A DNA stretch of 64,000 nt. Origin: Pleurocapsa sp. PCC 7319 (lineage in GTDB: Bacteria > Cyanobacteriota > Cyanobacteriia > Cyanobacteriales > Xenococcaceae). Location: assembly GCF_000332195.1 (NCBI RefSeq), contig NZ_KB235922.1:1485902-1549901 (forward strand), written 5' to 3'. The notes under the pieces are model-generated. The model was given only the letters and a program-made list of their open reading frames with translations. It had not been told where the DNA came from and searched no databases. Of the stretch, positions 54,301-63,657 are shown piece after piece (position 1 is the first letter of the stretch; every line of letters begins with the position of its first letter). The position numbers and the translations under genes are program-made.

Positions 54301-54972
54301 ATGCAAAGCGAGTTTGTTTCTGTTGCCAGTCATGAAATGAGAACCCCCCTAACTTCTATTCACGGGGTTTTGAAATTGCTTTGTGCCGAGCGCCTGGGCG
54401 ATCTTTCAACCTCAGGGAAAGAAATGGTCAATATTGCCCTGAGAAATACTGATCGCTTGGTACGTTTAATTAATGATGTTCTCGATCTAGAGCGCATGGA
54501 GTCGGGTCGAGAAAAATTAGAAAAACAACTATGTAATAGTGCCGATCTAATTCAGTACGCCATAGAAACTATGCACTCCCTGGCTCAACAACAGCAGGTC
54601 AAAATAGAAACCGATACCAACTCTGTCGAATTATGGGTAGATAGCGATCGCATTCTGCAAACTCTTACCAATTTACTGAGTAACGCCATTAAATTTTCTC
54701 CCAACAATAGTACAGTCTGGATAAGTTGCGAACAACAGGAGAATCAAGCGTTATTTATGGTCAAGGATCGAGGAAGAGGTATTCCCAGAGAGAAACAAGA
54801 AACTGTATTTAACCGTTTTCAGCAAGTAGACGCTTCTGACTCTCGCAAAAAAGGCGGAACAGGTCTAGGATTATCTATCTGTCGTCATATTGTTGAACAA
54901 CATGGGGGTAAAATTTGGGTAGAAAGTGTTGTAGATCAAGGGAGTACGTTTTTCTTCACCTTACCCCTATAG
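51340..54972 (+). CDS. CBS - PAS2 - GAF - PAS3 histidine kinase
   Basis: 1210 residues from ATG 51340. CBS pair at about 10-140 (ALVVDQRKVVGLFTAEELVK). PAS/PAC at about 160-275 and 280-400. GAF at about 415-580 of the phytochrome-like kind (LLACDRVMIVELR, LLVAHQCSNPRQWQDSEIEL) but without the bilin-binding Cys-His. A coiled coil and three more PAS/PAC domains (about 610-970) follow. HisKA has its His in SVASHEMRTPLTSIHGVL. The HATPase has NLLSNAIKFSPN, DRGRGIP and GGTGLGLSI. No membrane segments are seen. Likely partner regulators are the single receivers just downstream. Confidence 0.93.
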   Translation: MQQPKKSPARLKLEQIIEPNPVIVTPKTVLSVAIAAMDSAGTKYALVVDQRKVVGLFTAEELVKLVATKIDFSTTKIGSVVTQPVKTMEELQCQDIFSVWSFLRRHSLAYVPILSDRQELLGVVEQEHLLKLLESDEFNFCLEFYGTGNVNPCQRVEDELERFFNITPSLLCLAGFDGYFKRLNPSFRQILGFTNEELQAEPFINFVHPEDRAATIAEVEGLIQGKTTIAFENRYRTKDGSYRWLLWTASSYVEEQVIYAAARDISDRKQTEIQLQQERDFTGAILDTVGALVTVLNRQGQIVSFNRTCEQIAGYSWAEVAGRPIWDLLIVPEEKLTVRAIFERLLAGQLSNNYENHWLAKNGSRHLISWSNTALFDAQGKVEFVISTGIDVTQQRQVRNKLEHQFRQTQLLAEVTRKIRMLIGLDEILQTTVTEVQHLLACDRVMIVELRSNQTAVPISEAILRDYPPMLGYELADPLLVGKYVERYRQGKILAINDLQTAAIDLDIKQLLLQFAIQAKLVVPILSQNQLKGLLVAHQCSNPRQWQDSEIELLKQLADQIGVALSQAQLLNNLEEAVAERTNELSVTNQRLQLEITERQQTETALRENQQMLAGILEYADEAIISIDEQYKILLFNQGAEKIFGYQAREIMGQSLDILLPKEFRHIHRQHIDQFSGSIEQARSMTVRSSNVYGLRKDGKKFPAEASISKLHTHEGLIFTVMLQDITERQRTEEKLQASQRLLAKAEKIACIGSWEYNIVTQKLTWSEELFNILGLNQERTIPNCAVIFDSIHPDDRSLVRNTLKQGHIEGQPWQFNYRLVMPNGSLKYLETRGEPTIDSSEKVVKVSGTIMDISDRVQAEISLRRSEDRLQLITNSLPVLIAYIDNQHRYRYNNRTYEIWFGKSRTDLIGLHVRELLGKENYQQMLPYIKTALSGQAVTFENLHQNERGGNYWISAIYVPDFDSEGKVQGFFSMIDDITERKAIQQMQSEFVSVASHEMRTPLTSIHGVLKLLCAERLGDLSTSGKEMVNIALRNTDRLVRLINDVLDLERMESGREKLEKQLCNSADLIQYAIETMHSLAQQQQVKIETDTNSVELWVDSDRILQTLTNLLSNAIKFSPNNSTVWISCEQQENQALFMVKDRGRGIPREKQETVFNRFQQVDASDSRKKGGTGLGLSICRHIVEQHGGKIWVESVVDQGSTFFFTLPL

Positions 54973-55216
54973 GTTAGAGATTCTAGGAACCAAATTAGGT
55001 TAAGATTAGTTCTTTAATATATTATAGTTATCTGAAAATGAAAACCTAAATAGTCTGAAATACATTTAAAAGTAATATTTACAAGCATTTTATAGTTACA
55101 AAAGTCGAAACGATTTACTTGTAAATGTTTCAGCAATTTTGACTGGTTATTTTTTGACTAGTCTATTCTGGTTTGATTTTTTAAAACTTCAATTTTGTTC
55201 AGCCAAATTGATTAAC

Positions 55217-55591
55217 ATGAGTGCCAAACGTATTTTATTTATCGATGATGAGGAAGATATAAAAACTTTAGCTCGTTTCTGTATCGAGTTAGAATCGGAT
55301 TGGCAATTAATCACTGCTTCTAGCGGGGCTGAAGGCATTGCTATTGCCGAAACTGAACAACCAGATGCGATTCTGTTAGATGTGATGATGCCAGAACTAG
55401 ATGGTTTACAAACCCTGGAAAAACTTCAGCTAAACCCCAAAACCAAAAAAATTCCCACAATCTTCATAACTGCCAAAGCTCAAGCAAGCGATCGCCGCCG
55501 TTTCTATGCTGCAGGTGCTAAAGGAGTCATTAATAAACCCTTCGATTCTTTGACTTTAGCCAGTCAAATTGCTGGATTTTTAGCATGGTAA
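55217..55591 (+). CDS. Single-domain response regulator
   Basis: 124 residues from ATG 55217; the upstream open frame is not needed. CheY-like: FIDDEEDIKTLARFC, phosphoacceptor Asp in AILLDVMMPELDGLQ, Thr in TIFITAKAQ, Lys in GVINKPFDSLTLA. It has no output domain. It lies 244 bases after the large histidine kinase and is a natural phosphate acceptor for it. Confidence 0.88.
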   Translation: MSAKRILFIDDEEDIKTLARFCIELESDWQLITASSGAEGIAIAETEQPDAILLDVMMPELDGLQTLEKLQLNPKTKKIPTIFITAKAQASDRRRFYAAGAKGVINKPFDSLTLASQIAGFLAW

Positions 55592-55676
55592 ATTTTAGTT
55601 TCTCTTTCTCACTAAACTTCTCTTACTCTTCTTCACAACTTCCCTGGATTTTAGCTTTAAACTCTAGCTCAAAGAG

Positions 55677-56141
55677 ATGAGAGTATTAAAAATTCTAATG
55701 TATTTACAATCGGTGCTCACTAAACTAGATGTCCAGCCGATAAATCTCCGCCCGAAATATAAATCTAAGTTCCCAAAACCCAAGCAAGTCTTGCTGCTGA
55801 GCAATACCCAAGACTTGGGAAGAATTGTGCAACTCAGTTTGGAAGAGATTGCCAGTTGGCAAGTCATTACTGTAGATATTAGTTTTCAAAGCATAAACCA
55901 AGCTGCAATTCATCAGCCAGATGTTTTAGTGTTAGATACAATCTTGCCAGATGTAGCGGGACTAGATACGTTACAGATTATTCATGACAACTCTCGCCTC
56001 AAAACTATTCCTCTAATTCTTCTCACAGAAAGAATGCAATCGAGCGATCGCAAATTATATGCCAGTTTTGATGTGGATGCGGCGATCGCTAAACCCTTTG
56101 ATATATTGGATTTAGTAGAGCTAATTAATAGGCATTCCTAG
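55677..56141 (+). CDS. Receiver-domain protein with basic N-terminal extension
   Basis: 154 residues. Residues 1-35 are basic and unusual (LDVQPINLRPKYKSKFPKPK). The receiver-like domain has Asp in VLVLDTILPDVAGLDTL and Lys in AAIAKPFDILDLV. The N-terminal acidic pair of normal receivers is replaced by LLLSNTQDLG, so Mg2+ binding and phosphorylation may be impaired. It is next to another single receiver, probably a diverged paralogue. Confidence 0.78.
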   Translation: MRVLKILMYLQSVLTKLDVQPINLRPKYKSKFPKPKQVLLLSNTQDLGRIVQLSLEEIASWQVITVDISFQSINQAAIHQPDVLVLDTILPDVAGLDTLQIIHDNSRLKTIPLILLTERMQSSDRKLYASFDVDAAIAKPFDILDLVELINRHS

Positions 56142-56277
56142 CACAGAGCGGAAACTGATTCTAAATTCTTGATTTTATTTTATGACTACTTAAATATTAT
56201 TTGGCTTTCCTCACAAGTTCTTCAAGTTTTGAGGCTAGTCTTGAAATCGGGTTGAAGTGAAGTTAACCAAAAAAACT

Positions 56278-56541
56278 ATGCCACAGATTTCTAAAACACT
56301 GACGACAGAGCCTAAAACAAATATCCTTTGCTATCATTACAATTCTTCTAATCAAATACAAATAATACAATTTGTTAAAAGTAATATAGAGTATTCCAGT
56401 AAAATTATCTTTCCTGGGCAAAGAATTATGTTTGAAGCTGAACCTGATAGTCAGATAGAAATTTTGCTCAATGGAAAAGGTGATACTTCTTTTAGTCGAC
56501 TTGTAAATTGTCAGGATCTACAAGTAAATTCGCAATTCTAG
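56278..56541 (+). CDS. DUF1830 family protein
   Basis: 87 residues from ATG 56278; a GTG at 56257 is possible. The pattern ILCYHYNSSNQIQIIQFVKS and IIFPGQRIMFEAEPDSQIEI is that of the small cyanobacterial DUF1830 family. The function is unknown. It stands alone. Confidence 0.75.
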   Translation: MPQISKTLTTEPKTNILCYHYNSSNQIQIIQFVKSNIEYSSKIIFPGQRIMFEAEPDSQIEILLNGKGDTSFSRLVNCQDLQVNSQF

Positions 56542-56651
56542 GGCAAGCTAATTTTATTTCATAAGCTCCTTACTAAGTATTCTCTAACTAGCGAAATTTG
56601 ATTTTATACCTTTAATAGAAATATTCCCGAAAAAACCGAGTTGACCTAGCT

Positions 56652-56855
56652 ATGAAAATTAATCCTACCTGCCCTTGTTGCTCCAATGTAATGCTGCACC
56701 ACATTGACAATAAAAGAGAATACTGGTTTTGCCGCTATTGCTGGCAAGAAATGCCAGATTTAAGAAAAGTAGATAATCTCCAGAAAAACCGTCGACCTCA
56801 AATCGTTACTTTATCAGCTAATCTGGAAAAATTAATGCCACTGATTTCTGTCTAA
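56652..56855 (+). CDS. Small zinc-ribbon protein
   Basis: 67 residues with two CxxC pairs (CPCCSNVMLH and WFCRYCWQEM) suitable for one zinc ion, followed by a basic, helical tail. Similar short proteins occur in cyanobacteria. The function is unknown; nucleic-acid or protein binding is possible. Confidence 0.65.
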   Translation: MKINPTCPCCSNVMLHHIDNKREYWFCRYCWQEMPDLRKVDNLQKNRRPQIVTLSANLEKLMPLISV

Positions 56856-56952
56856 GCAGATCATTTCAGCCTTCTTCGAGACATAGGCAGTATTGAACAA
56901 TATAAAATCTGTAGGATAAGATTGCTATTCTATATCCGATTATCAGAATTTT

Positions 56953-57942
56953 ATGTCATCCGATCGCCAGTGGCACATTGAACGTAGTCAAAAAATCCTC
57001 CAAGATCATCCCGAGATTAAACAGTATTTTGGCAACTATCCCTTATCTATTATTCCCATTATCGTTCTGGCTTCTCTTCAGTGGACTGTAGCTTGGTTAG
57101 TAAAAGATCTATCTTGGTGGATGATTGGCTTAATTTCCCTCTTGGTTGGTCAATTTATTCTACATTCGTTAGCCGTATTTGTGCATGAAGCGGCTCATAA
57201 TCTAGTTTTAAAAGGGAAATTTGGTTCTACTTTCACCTTGTTTCTCATTGAGTTAGGTTCACTTTCTTTTGGCAAATCTATAACCTATATTGGTATTCAC
57301 GGCAAATCCCACCATCGACATCTCAATGACTATCAACAAGACTATGAGTGGTGGGATAAAAAACAATCGCGCTTTCTGACTTTAAATCCTTATTGGCGGT
57401 CAGCAGAAGCTATTATTCAACTGCTTCCTGGCGGTGTAGCTATTACAGACTTAGTAATGGCGCAAATGATTCCCGCCGAGTCTCGTCACATCCAATCAGC
57501 TTATACATCTAAATTTTTGCAAATATTTCTAACATCTACCAGTTTATTTTTATATGCTCTAGCATGGTATTTATTGAGCTGGCAAGCTTCTTTATATTTA
57601 TTTTGGAGCTTGACTTTTATGGTAAGTAATTGGGGCATAACTTTTAAAGGTCAATCGATCGCCGAACACCATATTTATCAAGAAGGTAAAACCTACTCAA
57701 CTTATCAATGGACTAATATCCCCTTTTTTAATACTGGCTATCACGATGAACACCATACCTTCGCCAATGTAGCCTGGATACATCTACCAAAAATCAAAAA
57801 AATTGCTCCCGAATATTTCACCAACGATAATCCCTATTCCTACTTTCATATCTGGTGGCTGTGGGCAAAATCTTTTTTTGAACCCGTTCATTTTAACCGC
57901 TATATTCCTGAGTCGAATAAGTCAATAAGCTCTAAGCTCTAA
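56953..57942 (+). CDS. Sphingolipid delta-4-desaturase-like fatty acid desaturase
   Basis: 329 residues, membrane bound. Three His boxes are present: FVHEAAHN, HGKSHHRHLNDY and GYHDEHHTFANVAW, plus the DES-type tail HLPKIKKIAPEYF. At least four membrane segments are visible. The family introduces a double bond or hydroxyl into ceramide-type or acyl chains with a di-iron centre. The substrate in cyanobacteria is unclear. The stop codon lies within a heptamer tandem repeat. Confidence 0.87.
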   Translation: MSSDRQWHIERSQKILQDHPEIKQYFGNYPLSIIPIIVLASLQWTVAWLVKDLSWWMIGLISLLVGQFILHSLAVFVHEAAHNLVLKGKFGSTFTLFLIELGSLSFGKSITYIGIHGKSHHRHLNDYQQDYEWWDKKQSRFLTLNPYWRSAEAIIQLLPGGVAITDLVMAQMIPAESRHIQSAYTSKFLQIFLTSTSLFLYALAWYLLSWQASLYLFWSLTFMVSNWGITFKGQSIAEHHIYQEGKTYSTYQWTNIPFFNTGYHDEHHTFANVAWIHLPKIKKIAPEYFTNDNPYSYFHIWWLWAKSFFEPVHFNRYIPESNKSISSKL

Positions 57943-57967
57943 GCTCTAAGCTCTAAGCTCTAAGCTA
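57928..57967. repeat. Heptamer short tandem repeat (AGCTCTA)n
   Basis: About 5.7 copies of the 7-bp unit AGCTCTA. It overlaps the last codons and stop of the desaturase gene. Tandem heptamers (STRR) are a known feature of cyanobacterial genomes. Confidence 0.85.
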
Positions 57968-57978
57968 GTAGTTCTGAA

Positions 57979-58935
57979 CTAATTTCCATAGGTTTTTAAT
58001 GGCTCTTTGATAAAGCGAATATAGAAATGTTTAAAAGTTGAGCGCAGAACACGAGGTAATCCAAAATCAATGGGTGTGAGAGCATCGGGTAGTTTCCAAT
58101 CAGATACCTGTAAGTCTGCGGGTTTGCAGTAGGGAAATTCGATTTCCGCAATTTCGGCACAAAGTCCCTGTTTAAATTGAGTTGCTAAAGTGGGTACAAC
58201 CAGAGGATCGACATTCAAGATTTCAATCATGGCTCGGTCTAAAGCAAAGACATTAGTAGACGCACCTAAAACGCCTAGTTCTCTAGGTTCACCACCGCTA
58301 GGACCATTACCTTCATGACCAACAATACCGTCAATGATGGTTAAATCTGGAGCGATCGCCTTAGCTGTTTCCACTAGCATTTCACCAAAGCGAGCGGCAT
58401 CTTTCCCTGCTTCCATGTGCCACCAAGCTTTCATTTTTCCAGGAACACAACCAAAGAGGTTTTTTACACCCAAGGTCATAGTTAGCTGCATATGAGATTT
58501 TACTTTGGGTAAGTTAATGACGACATCAGCATTCATTGCCTCTTTAGATAGGCGTAAGTGCTGAAAATTGGCGTTTTCTGTGGTGTAACGTTGTCCTTTA
58601 AATTCGATGATTGGTAAATTTAATTCGGCGCATAGAGGTAAATAACCATTAGCCTTGGCTACTCCCTTCGCACTACCAAAAGCGGGACTGTCTCCTAAAA
58701 AAGGTTTTCCTCCTGCTTCTTGTACTAATTGAGCCACACAGTATACTATCTCAGGACGCGTAATACATTCTTTGGTGGGACGACTACCAGTTAGTAAATT
58801 GGGTTTTAATAAAACGCGATCGCCTGGTTGGACAATGGCTTGGATTCCCCCCAAAGGTTCGAGTAAATATTCAAGACGCGATTTTATTTTTTTTAGCTCG
58901 TAGGACTGAGCGCGGATTAGACTTACTGTATACAT
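57979..58935 (-). CDS. DUF362 domain-containing protein
   Basis: 318 residues. DUF362 pattern: VQPGDRVLLKPNLLTGSRPT, GGKPFLGDSPAFGSAKGVAK, DVVINLPKVKSHMQLTMTLG and KNLFGCVPGKMKAWWHM, then IIDGIVGHEGNGPSGGEPRE. Ferredoxin-like Cys motifs that some members carry are absent. The function of the family is unknown, possibly redox or cofactor related. It converges on the desaturase gene. Confidence 0.88.
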   Translation of the reverse strand: MYTVSLIRAQSYELKKIKSRLEYLLEPLGGIQAIVQPGDRVLLKPNLLTGSRPTKECITRPEIVYCVAQLVQEAGGKPFLGDSPAFGSAKGVAKANGYLPLCAELNLPIIEFKGQRYTTENANFQHLRLSKEAMNADVVINLPKVKSHMQLTMTLGVKNLFGCVPGKMKAWWHMEAGKDAARFGEMLVETAKAIAPDLTIIDGIVGHEGNGPSGGEPRELGVLGASTNVFALDRAMIEILNVDPLVVPTLATQFKQGLCAEIAEIEFPYCKPADLQVSDWKLPDALTPIDFGLPRVLRSTFKHFYIRFIKEPLKTYGN

Positions 58936-59112
58936 TTTTAAGTTTAGATCTGAATATCTGCCTCTAAAATATCAAAAAACTCTAAATATAGCGGTTCTCA
59001 TTTATTTAAAAACAAGCTATTTGATAAAAATCAACCTTAATAGTATATATGTACTAGCTCATTAAAATATAACTCCAAGAAGAAAATAAATGGCAAATTG
59101 CAAATTTTTGAA

Positions 59113-59511
59113 TTATGTTTTATTGATTAAAGAAACAATCTGTTGAATAAACTCCTGATGATTAACCACTGGTTTAGAAATATAGCCATCGGCACCACTT
59201 TGTTTAAGAAAGTTTTCGCGATCGCCCTCCATAGCGTGAGCGGTAACTAAAATTATCGGTAAATGAGCTGTTTTTGGGTCTGATTTGAGCATTTGAGTAA
59301 TTTTTATGCCATCAACTGGTTTTCCTTCATAAATACTATTGGCAAGAGCAATATCCATTAGAATTACATCTACCTCTCCAGATTGAGCTAATTGTAAAAC
59401 TTCTTCGACAATTTCTGTCCCTTGGACTTGCAATCCACCCTTTTTTGTTAGTATTTTGGAAAAAACCCGATAATTTATAGGGTCATCTTCTACAATCAAT
59501 ACCGTTGTCAT
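59113..59511 (-). CDS. Single-domain response regulator (DivK-like)
   Basis: 132 residues: VLIVEDDPINYRVFSKILTK, Asp in VILMDIALANSIYEGKPVDG, Thr in IILVTAHAMEGDRENFLKQS, Lys in GYISKPVVNHQEF. The insert after the phosphoacceptor (SIYEGKPVD) is longer than usual. It has no output domain and no adjacent kinase. Confidence 0.87.
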   Translation of the reverse strand: MTTVLIVEDDPINYRVFSKILTKKGGLQVQGTEIVEEVLQLAQSGEVDVILMDIALANSIYEGKPVDGIKITQMLKSDPKTAHLPIILVTAHAMEGDRENFLKQSGADGYISKPVVNHQEFIQQIVSLINKT

Positions 59512-59769
59512 AGATGTTACTTTGAAAAGTTTTTTTACTTAGAGAAACTTGATGCTAAGAATAACGTGAACAAATAAGATTATTAGATTAAGAAAACATA
59601 CTTCTAATTTTGGCTCAAAAAAGTCAGATAGCAAAGCTAATTAGTTTTATTACCTACAAGGTCGAATTGCGCTAAATTTTTATACTCTTAATTATTTGTT
59701 AGTTATTTTCCCCAAGGCTCGATTGTATTTTTGGCGGCATATTCCTCACAACTCTTGGAGATTTTTTGA

Positions 59770-62298
59770 ATGGCACAACAGCTAAACTTGTTAGGAAATG
59801 GTCAAATCATTCCTACTCCTCTTCACCAAGAAATGGAGAGGTCATATCTCGAATATGCAATGAGTGTAATTGTTGGGAGAGCTTTACCCGACGTAAGAGA
59901 TGGGCTCAAACCAGTTCATCGACGTATTCTCTATGCCATGTATGAGCTAGGGTTGACTCCAGACCGTCCTTATCGTAAGTGCGCCCGCGTAGTGGGAGAT
60001 GTATTAGGTAAATATCATCCTCACGGCGACCAATCAGTTTACGATGCCTTAGTGCGTTTAGTACAAAGCTTTTCGACTAGATATCCTCTCTTAGATGGTC
60101 ATGGTAACTTTGGGTCAGTAGATAATGATCCTCCGGCAGCGATGCGCTACACGGAAACCAGGCTGGCTCCAGTTGCCCATGAAGCAATGCTGACAGAGAT
60201 TGGAGAAGCAACGGTTAACTTCAGCAGTAACTTTGATAATTCTCAAACTGAACCGATTGTTCTACCTGTTCAACTACCGATTTTACTCCTCAATGGTTGT
60301 TCAGGAATTGCAGTAGGAATGGCAACCAATATTCCTCCCCATAACCTGGGAGAGGTGGTCGATGGTTTAATTGCCTTAATTGATCGCCCAAATATAGCAG
60401 AGGAAAAACTCTGGGAGTTAATTCCTGGTCCTGATTTTCCTACCGGTGGAGAAATTGTTGAAATCAAAGGAATTCAGGATGCTTATCGTACTGGTAGGGG
60501 GAGCATTAAAATGCGTGGTATTGCCCAAATCGAGAGGTTGATTTCGGGCAAAAAACGACGCCGAGAAAAACGGGCAATTATCATTACGGAGCTACCTTAT
60601 CAAGTTAATAAAGCTAGCTGGATTGAAAAAGTTGCTGATTTAGTGAACCAGGGCAGAATCGAGGGGATTTCTGATATTCGAGATGAGAGCGATCGCAATG
60701 GAATGCGAGTAGTAATAGAACTTAAAAAGGATGCTACTCCGCAAAAGGTTTTGCACCAACTCTACCGTCAGACAGCATTACAGAGCAATTTTGGGGCAAT
60801 TATGCTGGCACTAGTAGACAATAAGCCAGTTCAGCTGCCTCTACGTGGGGTCCTAGAAGAATTTCTTAAATTCCGGGAACATACCCTAAGAAGACAATAC
60901 ACTCATGAACTAGAACAAGCTAATCAACGGCTACATTTAGTAGAAGGTTTGTTACTGGCTCTAAATCAAATTGATGCTGTAATTGAAATTTTGCGTCATG
61001 CTCCTGATGGCACTTCAGCTAAGTTACGTCTCCAAGAAGAGTTAGACTTATCGCCAACTCAGGGAGATTCTATTTTGGCGATGCCCATGCGTCGCTTAAC
61101 AGGTTTAGAAAAGCAAAAGCTAGAGACTGAATTAACAGATCTACAAGAGCGCATTGCTAACTTAGATCGAGTCTTAGGCGATCGCCATGAGTTAATGAAG
61201 TCCCTGAAAAAAGAACTACGCTCTCTAAAGCGTAAGTTTGGCGATCAACGTCGTACTCGTATCCCCAACGTTTTAGTTGATGAATCAGCTAATCAACCAG
61301 AAACTGAACCAAAATCTTCTAGTAAGAAAAAAACTCCGAAGAAAGATCCTGCTTTAGCGGTATCTCCTAGCCTTACTTTTGAACGTTCTCCCCAAGCCAC
61401 TCTCAAAGTAACTAATTCTGGCTGTATATACTGGCAAAATCCTGTTTCAGATAAAACTGCGACTAAATCTACTCCCAATAAAGGACAAGACTTTCTGGTT
61501 AAAGAAGAATCTATTGGCGATCGGGATAAACTAATTGTAGTTACCGATAGTGGCAAAGCTTACCCTGTTCCGGTTGAAGAAGTTCCTTCTAGTTTGGAAA
61601 GTACTGAATTAAAAGCTGTAGAACTCTTATCGTCAGCTGCCCAGAGAGATGCTAATGGTACGGTGGCGCATTTCTTCCTACCTAAAAATTATCACAATCT
61701 AGATTTAGTATTCCTCACAGAAAAAGGTATTATTAAACGCCTCGAATCTACTGAGCTAGATGCTTTAGGTAACAGGGGGTTAGTCTTAGTCAAACTCAAG
61801 GAAAAAGATATTTTAAAATACTTTTGTTTTACTGAGAAAAAGCATGAAATGGTAATTGCGACTACAGGAGGACGTATATTACGCTTACCAGTGAACGATG
61901 CTCAAATTCCCATAATGGGAAGGAATGCTCAAGGAAATCGAGTCATGCGCTTGAGATTGAAAGAATCTCTAGTGGGTTGTTGTGCTGTTAAACCTAATGA
62001 TTCCATCGCGGTAATTTCTCAGCTAGGATTTGGTAAACGAATTTCTGTTGGTTCTCTCAGGTTGGCTAATCGAGGGGATATTGGAACTCAAGCGATTCAA
62101 TTCACAGCTAAAGAAGATATGTTAGCAGGAATTATTGCTACTACTGACAAAGAAAATATTACTCTAACTACTAGCATCAATCGACGGTTAGTACTACCAA
62201 TTAGTAGTCTTAAGTTAGCTGAAAAAAATAGTCCTGGAGCAAAAATTGGCAAACTTAAGCCGAATGAAATTATTACTGGTGTTTATCCATTTGTGTGA
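59770..62298 (+). CDS. Type IIA DNA topoisomerase subunit A (GyrA/ParC)
   Basis: 842 residues. The breakage-reunion domain has [20 protein letters not shown], the quinolone-resistance region [20 protein letters not shown], and catalytic Tyr in [12 protein letters not shown] coiled coil is followed by a C-terminal beta-pinwheel with repeats such as [20 protein letters not shown]. The GyrA box (Q-R-R-G-G-x-G) needed for wrapping and negative supercoiling is not seen. A Lys-rich linker at about 515-530 ([11 protein letters not shown]) is unusual. It is therefore more ParC-like than classical GyrA; cyanobacteria often carry two A subunits. Confidence 0.9.
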   Translation: MAQQLNLLGNGQIIPTPLHQEMERSYLEYAMSVIVGRALPDVRDGLKPVHRRILYAMYELGLTPDRPYRKCARVVGDVLGKYHPHGDQSVYDALVRLVQSFSTRYPLLDGHGNFGSVDNDPPAAMRYTETRLAPVAHEAMLTEIGEATVNFSSNFDNSQTEPIVLPVQLPILLLNGCSGIAVGMATNIPPHNLGEVVDGLIALIDRPNIAEEKLWELIPGPDFPTGGEIVEIKGIQDAYRTGRGSIKMRGIAQIERLISGKKRRREKRAIIITELPYQVNKASWIEKVADLVNQGRIEGISDIRDESDRNGMRVVIELKKDATPQKVLHQLYRQTALQSNFGAIMLALVDNKPVQLPLRGVLEEFLKFREHTLRRQYTHELEQANQRLHLVEGLLLALNQIDAVIEILRHAPDGTSAKLRLQEELDLSPTQGDSILAMPMRRLTGLEKQKLETELTDLQERIANLDRVLGDRHELMKSLKKELRSLKRKFGDQRRTRIPNVLVDESANQPETEPKSSSKKKTPKKDPALAVSPSLTFERSPQATLKVTNSGCIYWQNPVSDKTATKSTPNKGQDFLVKEESIGDRDKLIVVTDSGKAYPVPVEEVPSSLESTELKAVELLSSAAQRDANGTVAHFFLPKNYHNLDLVFLTEKGIIKRLESTELDALGNRGLVLVKLKEKDILKYFCFTEKKHEMVIATTGGRILRLPVNDAQIPIMGRNAQGNRVMRLRLKESLVGCCAVKPNDSIAVISQLGFGKRISVGSLRLANRGDIGTQAIQFTAKEDMLAGIIATTDKENITLTTSINRRLVLPISSLKLAEKNSPGAKIGKLKPNEIITGVYPFV

Positions 62299-62382
62299 CT
62301 TCTCTTACACTGACACGCTTCGCGTTACAGATGTAGAGCCTTGTTTTATTGGTTCGTGCGCAGGACCAACTATTAATTTCGG

Positions 62383-62493
62383 CTAATGAGAAACAAAGCC
62401 CGTTACCAACAAGGGTAATAAAATCAGGACAGAGATAATTAAAACAATCGTACCTGCGTCGATATTCAGGGTGTTTTTTGGTGTTTTTTTCAT
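62383..62493 (-). CDS. Small 36-aa single-pass membrane protein
   Basis: An open frame MKKTPKNTLNIDAGTIVLII followed by SVLILLPLLVTGFVSH and TAG. It has a basic N-terminus and one clear membrane helix at about 14-33. An AGGTAG-like site precedes the ATG at 62493. It resembles the size and build of cyanobacterial small membrane subunits, but I do not recognise it. It is not paired with an obvious complex here. Confidence 0.45.
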   Translation of the reverse strand: MKKTPKNTLNIDAGTIVLIISVLILLPLLVTGFVSH

Positions 62494-62524
62494 TACTACC
62501 TACTTTCTTTAAACAAGAAGAAAA

Positions 62525-63505
62525 TTATTTAAATTGAGCAAAGGCAATCAAAGAATTATCAGTCTCTATTAATTGCTGAAGCTCTTGTGATGCTTTTGAT
62601 GGTTGGCGAACTACTGTATCAATAAATAAACTAGTTGCAGAAGCTATTATTGAGCGGATTTTGTTTTCTGGTTGAGTGGGAGGGAAATCTAAAGCAGTGG
62701 CTTCGACTGTCAAATCAAGATACTCGGCGATCGCAAAATGATTTGCCCCTTCAAGAACAATCAAATAAGTATCATTTCGCCCTCCAGAAATAGCCTCGTT
62801 GAAGGTGCGGATAACAGGAGTGGCTGGAGTTTTCCATTCTCTAACGCCATAGCGATGACTATTTTTGGCAATGACTCCATCGCGAGTACCCGCCATCAAA
62901 AGCATTGGTACCGAGGAAGGTAAAGGTGAAATAGTTCCTGGACTGCATCCTAATTGGATTGCAGTAGCAGAATGAGCACCATAACTAAAAGCAGCGGAGA
63001 CTTGGCTGAAAAACTTCGGACTAGCATTTTCTAAAGCTATCCTGCCACCAGCAGAATGACCTCCCAAAATGATTTTTTGGAGATCTAGCATACCTGCTAG
63101 TATGCTTTCTGACTGCAAATACTCTAATTCGGCTAACAGTAAAGGCAAAGCAGAAGCAGAAGGAATAGTACCATAGACATCAGGTGAAAAAGCAGCCAGA
63201 TCGACACCAGGAGTGAGCGCAATGCTCCCAGGAATATTTTCTGCCAGCCAATCAAACAAAACTACTACCAACCCACGAGCAGCTAACTTGAAAGCCAACC
63301 ATTGATACATAATCAAACTACAATTGATCCCACTGAAGAAAATGACTACTGGAAAAGGAGCTAGGGTAGAATCAACAGAGGAAGTAGATCTTGGCTGTTG
63401 AGGATCTATATCTAGAGCGGGATACAGCACCTTGAGGTTGATAGTATCGTATGGAAATGAAGCATTTTTAACTTTAGTGACTCTCCAAAAAGCTTTAACA
63501 GTCAT
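62525..63505 (-). CDS. Alpha/beta hydrolase (chlorophyllase/dienelactone-hydrolase-like)
   Basis: About 326 residues; the Met at 63505 is preferred, with 63532 as alternative. The nucleophile elbow GGHSAGGRIAL, oxyanion region FFSGINCSLIMYQWLA, acidic residue near LLMAGTRDGVI, and catalytic His in EGANHFAIAEY form the triad. The overall form resembles chlorophyllase-type or PET-hydrolase-like hydrolases without a signal peptide. The substrate is unknown. Confidence 0.82.
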   Translation of the reverse strand: MTVKAFWRVTKVKNASFPYDTINLKVLYPALDIDPQQPRSTSSVDSTLAPFPVVIFFSGINCSLIMYQWLAFKLAARGLVVVLFDWLAENIPGSIALTPGVDLAAFSPDVYGTIPSASALPLLLAELEYLQSESILAGMLDLQKIILGGHSAGGRIALENASPKFFSQVSAAFSYGAHSATAIQLGCSPGTISPLPSSVPMLLMAGTRDGVIAKNSHRYGVREWKTPATPVIRTFNEAISGGRNDTYLIVLEGANHFAIAEYLDLTVEATALDFPPTQPENKIRSIIASATSLFIDTVVRQPSKASQELQQLIETDNSLIAFAQFK

Positions 63506-63657
63506 CACCAACGATTTTGCACTACACCCCAAGTATAGAATAGATCAGCAAACTTTTAGAGCAATTTAATAGCAGTGAATACTCTGTTCATGACGCTGCG
63601 CTTTATGGCTTGTAGGACAATAGAAAAGAGAGTAAATTTTTTAAGTTTGATAAGATC

